Shown here in pieces: positions 44,442-51,632 of a DNA stretch of 64,000 nucleotides. Each line of letters starts with the position of its first letter. Within the stretch, counting starts at the first letter, position 1. The translations under genes and the position numbers were made by a program. The stretch is taken from positions 372,001-436,000 of the forward strand of contig NZ_JAWDIC010000003.1 of the NCBI RefSeq assembly GCF_032464895.1, in the 5' to 3' direction. The notes beneath the pieces are model-generated. The model was not told where the DNA came from, did not search any database, and was given only the letters and a program-made list of their open reading frames with translations. The DNA is from Phycicoccus sp. M110.8 (GTDB taxonomy: Bacteria; Actinomycetota; Actinomycetes; Actinomycetales; Dermatophilaceae).

Positions 44442-44475
44442 CCCTGGCTCCTCGTCGAGTGGGTGGGATCGGCGG

Positions 44476-44512
44476 CGCCGGCACGGGGAGGCGTGCTCTC
44501 CCCGTGCCGGCG
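44476..44512 (-). terminator. Intercistronic hairpin between tctC and tctB
   Basis: CGCCGGCACGGGGAG (44476-44490) pairs perfectly over 15 bases with CTCCCCGTGCCGGCG (44498-44512) around a 7-base loop. It lies 14 bases after the tctC stop. Placement between the binding protein and the membrane subunits suggests partial termination or 3'-end protection that leaves tctC mRNA in excess. Confidence 0.6.
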
Positions 44513-44526
44513 GGGTCGGGGTCCGA

Positions 44527-45546
44527 TCAGCTGTTGGAAGCCAGCGAGATGCCGAACTTCTTGAGCTTGTCGGTGTTGGACTGCAGGTCCGCCTTCAACA
44601 TGTTCGCGACCTCGTCGCCCGGGACCTCGAGCGGCGTGAGGTTGTTCTCCTCGTTGAACTTCTTGTAGTCGGCGGTCGCGTAGGTCTTCTTGGCGGCCTC
44701 GATGAGCTTGTCCTTGACGGCCTGCGGGGTGCCCTTCGGGGTCGTGATGAACCGGTACTGGGACACCTGGACGTCGAAGCCCTGCTCCTTGGCGGTGGGG
44801 ACGTCCGGCAGGAAGGGCACGCGCTCGGCGGAGAAGACGGCCAAGGGCACGAGCTTGCCCGCCTTGATGTTCTCGATGGCCTCGCCGACCTGCATGGTGG
44901 ACACGTCCACCTGCGCGCCCAGCAGCGCCGTCAGGTTCGGGGCTCCTCCGTCGAACGGGACTGCGGTCGCCTTGATCCCTGCGGTGGCGAAAGTGAGGGC
45001 CGAGTTCAGCTGTGCACCCGTGCCGACGCCGGTGGTGCCGTAGCGGATCGTCTTGCCGGACGCCTTCATGTCCGCGATGGACTTCCAGCCCGTCTTGGGG
45101 TTGGTGGCCATGACGTAGTCGTCGCGGGAGACGCCGTAGACGATGTCGAAGTCGTCGGCCTTCACCGCCTCGTCCGCCGAGACGGCCAGGGGCGTGATGG
45201 CGAACAAGGACGCGTTCTGGACCGAGATCGAGTAGCCGTCGGGCTTCTGGGTCTTCAGCTCCTTGGCCACCAGGGCACCGTTGGCGCCGGGCTTGTTGAC
45301 GACGGGCATCGCGACGCCGAGCGCCTCACCCATGCCCTTGGAGAGGGCCCGGCTGATGAGGTCGCTGCTGCCGCCGGCGGAGGCGCCCACGGTCATCTCG
45401 ATGCTCTTGGTGGGGTAGTCGCTGCCGCCGGAGGCGTTGCCTCCGCCAGAGCCGGTCTTGACACCGCTGCACGCGGTCAGGGCGAGGGCGAGGGCCGCGG
45501 CGCCGACCAGGGAGGCGACGCGGGTCCTCGAACGAACGTTCTTCAT
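44527..45546 (-). CDS. tctC: Tripartite tricarboxylate-type binding lipoprotein (TctC)
   Basis: TctC captures the carboxylate outside the cell and hands it to TctAB. The 339 residues have a signal with lipobox LALTACS, then the BugT/TctC fold with the hallmarks PTKSIEMTVGASAGGSSDLISR, VNKPGANGALVAKEL and a late FLPDVPTAKEQG. The second beta-strand motif that binds carboxylates in this family is present in the NKPGANG region. The ATG at 45546 has GAGGAGA upstream. The gene is divergent from a LysR regulator over 136 bases. The ligand is inferred to be an aldarate; Bug-type proteins bind many organic acids. Confidence 0.92.
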   Translation of the reverse strand: MKNVRSRTRVASLVGAAALALALTACSGVKTGSGGGNASGGSDYPTKSIEMTVGASAGGSSDLISRALSKGMGEALGVAMPVVNKPGANGALVAKELKTQKPDGYSISVQNASLFAITPLAVSADEAVKADDFDIVYGVSRDDYVMATNPKTGWKSIADMKASGKTIRYGTTGVGTGAQLNSALTFATAGIKATAVPFDGGAPNLTALLGAQVDVSTMQVGEAIENIKAGKLVPLAVFSAERVPFLPDVPTAKEQGFDVQVSQYRFITTPKGTPQAVKDKLIEAAKKTYATADYKKFNEENNLTPLEVPGDEVANMLKADLQSNTDKLKKFGISLASNS

Positions 45547-45631
45547 TGAAGGTCTCCTCGAGCTGTGGCACCCGGGTGGTGCCTCGTGGGTGTCAGTGCT
45601 GACCCCGTGGCGCCCGACCTTACGAACGCCC

Positions 45632-45663
45632 TCAATGCCTGTCCAAACCCAATGACGCATTGA
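45632..45663. promoter_or_regulatory. Inverted repeat in the tctC/lysR divergent spacer, likely LysR site
   Basis: TCAATGC (45632-45638) is mirrored by GCATTGA (45657-45663) across 18 bases. An inner CAATG-N3-CATTG (45650-45662) overlaps the right arm. The layout fits a LysR-type recognition plus activation site close to the regulator start at 45683. Confidence 0.5.
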
Positions 45664-45682
45664 CTGATACCCTCACGGACTC

Positions 45683-46621
45683 ATGATGACGCTGGACCAG
45701 GTGCGCGCCTTCGTCGCAGTGGCCGAGGAGCTCCACTTCGGGCGTGCGGCTGAGCGCCTGCGCATGACCCAGCCTCCACTGAGCCGGCAGATCCAGAAGC
45801 TCGAGCGCACCGTCGGGGCGACGCTGCTCGACCGGGACAACCGCCGCGTGTCGCTGACCGAGGCAGGCAGGGCCTTCCTCAACGAGTCGTACCGCCTGTT
45901 GGCGCTCGTCGACAGCGCGGGCGATGTCGCCCGTCGCGTGGACCGGGGCGCCACAGGGACCCTGCGCCTGGGATTCACGGCGGTTTCGGCCATCGGCGTG
46001 CTCGGACCACTGCTGGCAGAGCTCGACCGCGGACTTCCGGGCATCGACGTCATCCTGCACGAGCGCGTGACGGCCGCCCAGGCCGAGGGGATCCGGCGCG
46101 GAGAGCTGGACCTCGGTCTGGCCCGGCCCCCCTTCGACACTCAGGACTTCGAGTCCCGCGTGGTCTTCAGGGAGGCCTTGTGTGCCGCCGTGCCGGTCGA
46201 CCACCCCTTGGCCACCCTCGACCGGCCGCTGACTGCGGGGGACTTCGAACGCGTTCCCGTCATCAGCTACAACCCGGTGCAGTCGCGCTATTTCCATGAG
46301 CTCAGCGTCCGCTTTCTCACCAATGCCCACCCGCGAGTGGAACAGGAAGTGCACCAGATCCTCACGGCGGTGCTTCTGGTCGCCGCCGGCCGCGGCTGTG
46401 CCCTCGTGCCCGCGTCGGCCCGCATGCTCGGCGTCCGGGACGTCGCGTACAAAGAGCTCGTCGACGGTGGCGGCGACCCCGACGGTAGTGAGAGGCCCGG
46501 CCACCCGGTGGAGCTGCACGCCATCTGGGCACGGGGACGGCGGAGCCCGATGTTGCGCCAGGTGCTCGCGCAGATCGCGCGCATGTCGCTCGAGGGCAGC
46601 CCCTCCGCACTCACTCGGTGA
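45683..46621 (+). CDS. LysR-family transcriptional regulator
   Basis: This 312-residue regulator has a winged helix at residues 3-62 (FVAVAEELHFGRAAERLRMTQPPLSRQIQ region) and a periplasmic-binding-like effector domain beginning TLRLGFTAVSAIG. It is divergent from tctC and upstream of kdgD in the same direction, so it could activate both. The ATG-ATG start at 45683 lacks a clear ribosome site; the message may be leaderless. The effector is probably an aldarate or its keto product, by location only. Confidence 0.92.
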   Translation: MMTLDQVRAFVAVAEELHFGRAAERLRMTQPPLSRQIQKLERTVGATLLDRDNRRVSLTEAGRAFLNESYRLLALVDSAGDVARRVDRGATGTLRLGFTAVSAIGVLGPLLAELDRGLPGIDVILHERVTAAQAEGIRRGELDLGLARPPFDTQDFESRVVFREALCAAVPVDHPLATLDRPLTAGDFERVPVISYNPVQSRYFHELSVRFLTNAHPRVEQEVHQILTAVLLVAAGRGCALVPASARMLGVRDVAYKELVDGGGDPDGSERPGHPVELHAIWARGRRSPMLRQVLAQIARMSLEGSPSALTR

Positions 46622-46639
46622 TGCGCTGGGAGCATCACG

Positions 46640-46686
46640 GGATACATCTTTCGTCTTGGACAGGTATCCACGCCGCTCCCTAGCCT
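46640..46686 (+). promoter_or_regulatory. Promoter region of kdgD with an inverted repeat
   Basis: GGATAC (46640-46645) and GTATCC (46664-46669) form an inverted repeat around a possible -35 TTGGAC (46656-46661). TAGCCT (46681-46686) could be the -10 at a 19-base gap. The repeat differs from the tctC/lysR site. Its binder could be the LysR protein, but that is a guess. Confidence 0.4.
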
Positions 46687-46760
46687 GAGGCGACCTCATT
46701 GGCCCCGCAGGCCGAGCGCCCCTCGGGGAGCTGCGCCGCACCGTCGCAAAGGATGTTCCC

Positions 46761-47672
46761 GTGCCCCTGGCCCCCGACGACCTCGCCCACCAGCTCGGCA
46801 CGGGACTGCTGTCCTTCCCGGTCACCCACTTCACGGCTGACCTGCAGTTCGACGAGACGGCATACCGCGAGCACCTCTCGTGGCTGAGCGGCTACGAGGT
46901 TGCCGGCCTCTTCGCCGCCGGCGGCACGGGCGAGGGTTTCTCCCTGCGCACCGAGGAGATCGACACGGTCGTGCGGGTGGCCGTCGACGAGGTGGGTGGC
47001 CGGGTGCCTGTCCTGGCTCCCGCCACGGGCGGCACTGCCGTAGCGGTGGCCCAGGCGAAGGCTGCCGAAGCCGCCGGCGCGGACGGCATCCTGCTCTTCC
47101 CGCCGTACCTCACCGAGGCGGGGCAGCGGGGACTCGTCGAGCACATCACGGCCGTCTGCAACGCCACCAACCTCGGCGTCATCGCCTACAGCCGCGCGAA
47201 CGCCATCCTCGGAGACCTCGCCGTCGCAGAGGCTGCGGAACGCAACCCGAACCTCATCGGCCTCAAGGACGGCGTGGGCAACGTCGAGGAGATGACGCGG
47301 ACCTACGCGCGCGTCGGTGACCGCCTGCTCTACGTCGGGGGGCTGCCCACGGCCGAGACCTTCGCCCTGCCGCTCCTGCAGCTCGGTGTCACCACGTACT
47401 CCTCGGCCATCTTCAACTTCGTGCCCGAGTTCGCGGTCGGGTTCTACCAGGACGTCCGCCGCCAGGACCGCGAAGCGGTCTACCGCAAGCTCAACGACTT
47501 CATCCTCCCCTACCTGGACATCCGAGACCGCGAGCGCGGGTATGCCGTGTCCATCATCAAGGGCGGTCTCAACGTGGTCGGTCGCCCGGCCGGCCCGGTG
47601 CGGCCGCCGCTGCAGGACCTCACCGAGCAGGACCTCAGCGACCTCACCATCCTCGTGGACAAGATCCGCTGA
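46761..47672 (+). CDS. kdgD: 5-dehydro-4-deoxyglucarate dehydratase
   Basis: KdgD converts 5-keto-4-deoxyglucarate, with loss of water and CO2, to 2,5-dioxopentanoate (ketoglutarate semialdehyde). The 303 residues form a class I aldolase-like barrel of the DHDPS family, with [13 protein letters not shown] near residue 54, Tyr143 in YSRAN and the Schiff-base Lys169 in [10 protein letters not shown]. The GTG at 46761 has AAAGGA upstream. The next gene, the matching semialdehyde dehydrogenase, begins 14 bases on, and gudD follows. All three aldarate dehydratases in the island could feed it. Confidence 0.95.
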   Translation: MPLAPDDLAHQLGTGLLSFPVTHFTADLQFDETAYREHLSWLSGYEVAGLFAAGGTGEGFSLRTEEIDTVVRVAVDEVGGRVPVLAPATGGTAVAVAQAKAAEAAGADGILLFPPYLTEAGQRGLVEHITAVCNATNLGVIAYSRANAILGDLAVAEAAERNPNLIGLKDGVGNVEEMTRTYARVGDRLLYVGGLPTAETFALPLLQLGVTTYSSAIFNFVPEFAVGFYQDVRRQDREAVYRKLNDFILPYLDIRDRERGYAVSIIKGGLNVVGRPAGPVRPPLQDLTEQDLSDLTILVDKIR

Positions 47673-47686
47673 AACGGAGAAACCGC

Positions 47687-49279
47687 ATGACCACCCTCAC
47701 CGGACACTCGCTGATCGCCGGCTCCCCCGTGGTCGGCCACCTCAAGGGCGCGGCGGGCCTCGACGCGGCAACGGGCCAGCCGCTCGAGCCGGAGTACAGC
47801 TCCCTCGACGAGCAGCAGCTCCAGGCTGCGACCCAGGCCGCCGCCGAGGCGTTCGACGAGTACCGCGCGACCTCCCCCGCCGTACGCGCCGTCTTTCTGG
47901 AGCGGGTCGCCGAGGAGATCGAGGCGGACGCGGCGGCCATCATCGACCGCGCCGTCGCCGAGTCTGGCCTTCCCACCGCCCGCCTGACCGGCGAGCTGGC
48001 CCGCACCACCGGTCAGCTCACGATGTTCGCCGACGTGGTGCGCCTCGGCGACCACCTCGAGGCCCGTATCGACCCGGCGCTGCCCGTGCGCACACCGCTG
48101 CCCCGAGCGGACATCCGACAGCGCCAGGTGCCGCTGGGGCCGGTGGCCGTCTTCGGGGCGAGCAACTTCCCCCTGGCGTTCTCGGTCGCGGGCGGCGACA
48201 CCGCGTCGGCGCTGGCCGCAGGGTGCCCGGTCGTCGTGAAGGCACACAACGCGCACCCGGGCACCAGCGAGCTGGTCGGCGCAGCGGTGGCGCGAGCCGT
48301 CGCCTCGTGCGGGCTCCCCGCCGGCCTCTTCTCGCTCGTCTTCGGGCAGGGCAACGAGATCGGCCAGGCCCTCGTGCGCGACCCCCGGATCAAGGCCGTC
48401 GGCTTCACCGGCTCACGAGCGGGAGGCCTGGCGCTCGTCGCAGCGGCCGCGGAGCGTCGCGAGCCCATCCCCGTGTTCGCCGAGATGAGCTCCGTCAACC
48501 CCGTCGTCGTGCTGCCCGGCAGCATCGGTGAGGGCCGTGCGGATGCCTTGGCCGCGGCATACGTCGGCTCGCTCGTCCTGGGATCGGGCCAGTTCTGCAC
48601 GAACCCCGGGATCACGTTCGTGCCGGCAGGACCGGACGGGGACGCGTTCCTGGCGGCAGCGGCGACAGCGGTCCGCGAGACCAGTGGGCAGACGATGCTC
48701 ACCACGGGCATCGCGGAGGCGTACGACACCGGCGTCGAGGCGCTGCGCTCGACGTCCGGAGTCACCGTCGAGGCCGAGGGTCGTCGGGGAGAGGTGACCA
48801 ACGCGCCAGCGCCGCTGCTCGCCTCGACCACCACCCAGGTCCTGCGGGAGGAGCCCGCCGTCACCGAGGAGGTCTTCGGGGCAGCCGGTCTCGTGGTCCG
48901 CTGGAGCGACCCCACGGAGCTGGTCGAGTCGGTCGGCCGCCTCGAGGGACAGCTGACCATCACGGTGCACGCGGCGCCCAGCGACGAGGCGGAGGCCCGA
49001 CGTCTCCTGCCCCTGCTGGAGACCAAGGCCGGAAGGATCCTGTTCAACGGCTGGCCGACCGGTGTCGAAGTCGGGCACGCCATGGTGCACGGCGGACCGT
49101 TCCCTGCCACCAGCGACTCCCGCTCCACCTCCGTGGGCTCCCTCGCCATCTACCGGTTCCAGCGGCCAGTCGCCTACCAGGACGTACCGGCCGCGCTCCT
49201 GCCGCCGGCCATCCGTGACGACAACCCCTGGGGCGTCGCCCAGCGCATCGACGGCCGCCTGAACCCCACCTGGAACTGA
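47687..49279 (+). CDS. 2,5-dioxovalerate (alpha-ketoglutarate semialdehyde) dehydrogenase
   Basis: This aldehyde dehydrogenase oxidises ketoglutarate semialdehyde to 2-oxoglutarate with NAD(P), delivering the sugar carbon to the TCA cycle. The 530 residues have the ALDH landmarks: Asn160 in [10 protein letters not shown], Glu266 in FAEMSSVNP and nucleophile Cys304 in [10 protein letters not shown]. The long form with these motif variants is typical of the ketoglutarate semialdehyde group found in glucarate operons. The ATG at 47687 follows ACGGAGAAA. Its position between kdgD and gudD supports the assignment. Confidence 0.93.
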   Translation: MTTLTGHSLIAGSPVVGHLKGAAGLDAATGQPLEPEYSSLDEQQLQAATQAAAEAFDEYRATSPAVRAVFLERVAEEIEADAAAIIDRAVAESGLPTARLTGELARTTGQLTMFADVVRLGDHLEARIDPALPVRTPLPRADIRQRQVPLGPVAVFGASNFPLAFSVAGGDTASALAAGCPVVVKAHNAHPGTSELVGAAVARAVASCGLPAGLFSLVFGQGNEIGQALVRDPRIKAVGFTGSRAGGLALVAAAAERREPIPVFAEMSSVNPVVVLPGSIGEGRADALAAAYVGSLVLGSGQFCTNPGITFVPAGPDGDAFLAAAATAVRETSGQTMLTTGIAEAYDTGVEALRSTSGVTVEAEGRRGEVTNAPAPLLASTTTQVLREEPAVTEEVFGAAGLVVRWSDPTELVESVGRLEGQLTITVHAAPSDEAEARRLLPLLETKAGRILFNGWPTGVEVGHAMVHGGPFPATSDSRSTSVGSLAIYRFQRPVAYQDVPAALLPPAIRDDNPWGVAQRIDGRLNPTWN

Positions 49280-49292
49280 CAGGATCCCCACC

Positions 49293-50615
49293 ATGTCTTC
49301 GACCATCGCCACCGTCGAGGTGGTGCCCGTCGCCGGCCACGACAGCATGCTGCTCAACCTCAGCGGCGCCCACGGCCCCTTCTTCACCCGCAACATCGTC
49401 ATCGTCACCGACAGTGACGGCCGGGTCGGGCTGGGCGAGGTACCCGGTGGGGAAAGGATCGCCGGCACCGTCCGCGAGGCCGCAGAGCTGCTGCAGGGCA
49501 AGGAGGTCGCACGTTACCGGCAGCTGCTGCGGAGCGTCTCGGCAACCTACGCCGACCGCGACTCCGGCGGCAGGGGCATCCAGACCTTCGACCTGCGGAC
49601 GACGGTGCACGCCGTGACCGGCCTCGAGTCTGCGCTGCTCGACCTCATGGGACAGCAGCTCGGTGTCCCGGTCGCGGAGCTTCTCGGGGACGGACAACAG
49701 CGCTCGCACGTCCCGATGCTCGGGTACCTCTTCTACGTCGGCGATGCGGGACGCACCGACCTGCCTTACGTGGTCGACGACACTGCTGGCGACGGTTGGT
49801 CCCAGCTGCGTCGCCGCGAGGCGATGACGCCGGAGTCGGTCGTGGCCCTGGCCGAGGCGGCTCAGGAGCGTTACGGATTCAACGACTTCAAGCTCAAGGG
49901 TGGCGTGCTCGCCGGGGAGGAGGAGGTCGCGGCCGTCACGGCCCTGGCACAACGGTTCCCCGACGCCCGGATCACGCTGGACCCCAACGGGGGTTGGCTC
50001 CTCGACGAGGCCGTGCGCCTGTGCAGCAGCCTGGGCGACGTGCTCGCGTATGCCGAGGACCCGGTGGGTGCGGAAGGGCGCTTCTCAGGTCGGGAGACGA
50101 TGGTGGAGTTCAAGCGGGCCACCGGACTGCGCACCGCCACCAACATGATCGCCACGGACTGGCGCGAGATGGCCCACGCCGTCCGGACCGACGCGGTCGA
50201 CATTCCGCTCGCCGACCCGCACTTCTGGACCATGTCCGGCTCCGTCCGGGTCGCGCAGCTGTGCAACGACTTCGGCCTCACCTGGGGGTCGCACTCGAAC
50301 AACCACTTCGACATCTCCCTCGCCATGTTCACGCACGTGGGCGCGGCAGCCCCCGGCGAGATCACGGCCCTCGACACGCACTGGATCTGGCAGGACGGCC
50401 AGGCCCTCACGACTGATCCGCTACAGATCAAGGACGGGGCGATCGAGGTGCCGTCCTCCCCCGGCCTCGGCGTCCAGCTCGACCGTGACGCCCTGGCCGC
50501 GGCGAACGAGCTCTACCTCGAGCACGGCCTCGGAGCGCGCGACGACGCCATCGCCATGCAGTACCTCGTCGAGGACTGGACCTTCGACGCCAAGCGCCCC
50601 TGCCTCGTGCGCTGA
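49293..50615 (+). CDS. gudD: D-glucarate dehydratase
   Basis: GudD dehydrates D-glucarate (and epimerises L-idarate) to 5-keto-4-deoxyglucarate. The 440 residues closely follow the E. coli enzyme throughout, for example [11 protein letters not shown]-like and [17 protein letters not shown] at the N-terminus and [14 protein letters not shown] near the end. The catalytic residues fall at the expected spacing: Lys200 and Lys202 in DFKLKGGV, Asp230 and Asn232 in LDPNGGW, Glu261, Asn284 in [10 protein letters not shown], Asp308 in LADPHFW and His334 in [10 protein letters not shown]. It closes the kdgD operon and ends right at a terminator hairpin. It is the last gene of island B before the tRNA. 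Confidence 0.96.
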   Translation: MSSTIATVEVVPVAGHDSMLLNLSGAHGPFFTRNIVIVTDSDGRVGLGEVPGGERIAGTVREAAELLQGKEVARYRQLLRSVSATYADRDSGGRGIQTFDLRTTVHAVTGLESALLDLMGQQLGVPVAELLGDGQQRSHVPMLGYLFYVGDAGRTDLPYVVDDTAGDGWSQLRRREAMTPESVVALAEAAQERYGFNDFKLKGGVLAGEEEVAAVTALAQRFPDARITLDPNGGWLLDEAVRLCSSLGDVLAYAEDPVGAEGRFSGRETMVEFKRATGLRTATNMIATDWREMAHAVRTDAVDIPLADPHFWTMSGSVRVAQLCNDFGLTWGSHSNNHFDISLAMFTHVGAAAPGEITALDTHWIWQDGQALTTDPLQIKDGAIEVPSSPGLGVQLDRDALAAANELYLEHGLGARDDAIAMQYLVEDWTFDAKRPCLVR

Positions 50616-50650
50616 AGCCATCAGGCGCTGCTGCGCTGGGTCTGATGGCT
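50616..50650 (+). terminator. Hairpin terminator of the kdgD-gudD operon
   Basis: AGCCATCAG (50616-50624) pairs with CTGATGGCT (50642-50650), with a nested GCGC-TGCT-GCGC in the loop. It starts at the base after the gudD stop. The following 50651-50781 stretch shows no gene or structure I can name; next come the tRNA terminator, the tRNA and a short yajQ leader. Confidence 0.65.
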
Positions 50651-50785
50651 GCCGAGCGTCGGCCGATGACCCGCCGCGCGCGGGCGGTGGCCACGGTGCC
50701 GACGGAGTGTCGCGATTCCGCGGGTCAGGGGCGTGCGATTTCGCCGCAGTCCTTGCGGCGCACCTCCCCGTGCCCGGCAAGGAGA

Positions 50786-50825
50786 AAGGGCCTCCGGCCG
50801 GCGTTTCCGCTGGCCAGAGGCCCTT
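50786..50825 (-). terminator. Rho-independent terminator of tRNA-Tyr
   Basis: AAGGGCCTC (50786-50794) pairs with GAGGCCCTT (50817-50825). On the minus strand it is followed by TTTCTCC, a short U-rich tail. The same hairpin is duplicated at 38574-38616 together with the tRNA 3' half. Confidence 0.7.
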
Positions 50826-50837
50826 CTGTGCACGTGG

Positions 50838-50918
50838 TGGCGGGTGAAGGATTCGAACCTTCGAAGCTTTCGCGACGGATTTACAGTCCGCTCCCATTGG
50901 CCGCTCGGGCAACCCGCC
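50838..50918 (-). tRNA. tRNA-Tyr (anticodon GTA)
   Basis: The 81-base gene folds as a class II tRNA. The acceptor arms GGCGGGT/ACCCGCC carry discriminator A, the anticodon loop CTGTAAA has GTA at 50884-50882, the long variable arm is GTCGCGAAAGCTTCG and the T loop is TTCGAAT. No CCA is encoded. It is the only intact tRNA in the window, and its 3' half is the source of the two partial copies at 38.6 and 28.7 kb. It lies upstream of yajQ on the opposite strand. Confidence 0.96.
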
Positions 50919-51020
50919 TGGTGCGCGTGGAAGGATAGCAAGGACCACCACGATTGCCGAAACCGGCGCCGACGTGGGCCGCCCGCACGGGGCCGCCGGC
51001 GCCACAGGAAGGACCCACCC

Positions 51021-51521
51021 ATGGCCGACAGCTCGTTCGACATCGTCAGCAAGATCGACCACCAGGAGGTCGCCAACGCCCTCAACAGCGCCTCGCGCGA
51101 GGTCGCCACGCGGTACGACTTCAAGAACGTCGGCGCCTCGATCGAGGCCAGCGGCCAGGACAAGGTGATCATCAAGGCCAACACCGAGGAGCGCGCCAAC
51201 GCCGTCCTCGACGTGTTCCAGACCTGGCTGGTCAAGCGCAAGGTCTCGCTCAAGCACCTCGACGTCCCCGAGCGCGGACCGCAGCTCTCCGGCAAGGAGT
51301 ACCGCCTCGAGCTGGGCCTCAAGGAGGGCATCAGCCAGGAGAACGCCAAGAAGATCAACAAGATCATCCGCGACGAGGGGCCCAAGTCGGTCAAGTCGCA
51401 GATCCAGGGCGACGAGCTGCGGGTCACCAGCAAGTCCCGCGACGACCTCCAGGCGGTGCAGGCGCTCCTCAAGGGCAAGGACGACCTCGACGTCGCCCTC
51501 ACCTTCACCAACTACCGCTGA
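51021..51521 (+). CDS. yajQ: YajQ-family nucleotide-binding protein
   Basis: This 166-residue cytosolic protein matches the usual YajQ length. Landmarks are [19 protein letters not shown] at the N-terminus, TRYDFKNV and the C-terminal [12 protein letters not shown]. Relatives bind nucleotides, including cyclic-di-GMP in some bacteria, and some associate with phage control or virulence; the role here is unknown. The ATG at 51021 has GGAAGG eight bases upstream. It is a conserved core gene and marks the return to ordinary chromosome after island B. Confidence 0.94.
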   Translation: MADSSFDIVSKIDHQEVANALNSASREVATRYDFKNVGASIEASGQDKVIIKANTEERANAVLDVFQTWLVKRKVSLKHLDVPERGPQLSGKEYRLELGLKEGISQENAKKINKIIRDEGPKSVKSQIQGDELRVTSKSRDDLQAVQALLKGKDDLDVALTFTNYR

Positions 51522-51576
51522 GGCCTGCGGGGTCGCGCCCGCGGGAGCACCCTTGCGGCGCGACGGCGCCCGCGGG

Positions 51577-51621
51577 CACAGGTATGCCGCGTGGTCACGG
51601 TGACCACGCGGCATACCTGTG
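51577..51621. terminator. Long perfect hairpin between convergent genes
   Basis: CACAGGTATGCCGCGTGGTC plus AC (51577-51598) is perfectly mirrored by 51600-51621 around a single central G, giving 22-base arms. It separates convergent yajQ and the repeat-protein gene and probably terminates both. Each arm contains GTATGCCG. The core recurs in the hairpins at 53922 and 62285. Confidence 0.75.
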
Positions 51622-51632
51622 TGCGGGCCGGG

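Larger units (their letters stand above)
38572..50886. mobile_element. Putative island B, an aldarate-catabolism insert at tRNA-Tyr
   Basis: Near-identical 103/105-base direct repeats, one inside the intact tRNA-Tyr gene, bound a 12.2 kb block whose genes all belong to glucarate/galactarate use or its control. The block lies downstream of the tRNA 3' end, where tRNA-targeting elements insert. No integrase, transposase or conjugation gene is present, so the element would be decayed or mobilised in trans. The octamer GTATGCCG is as frequent here as in the surrounding chromosome, suggesting a related donor. The direct repeats are seen; the mobility is inferred. Confidence 0.65.

Noticed and set aside
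28700-50900. Integrase, transposase or insertion sequence inside the islands
   Set aside because: Every substantial coding region there is assigned to transport, catabolism or regulation; no recombinase motifs or IS-type terminal repeats were seen.
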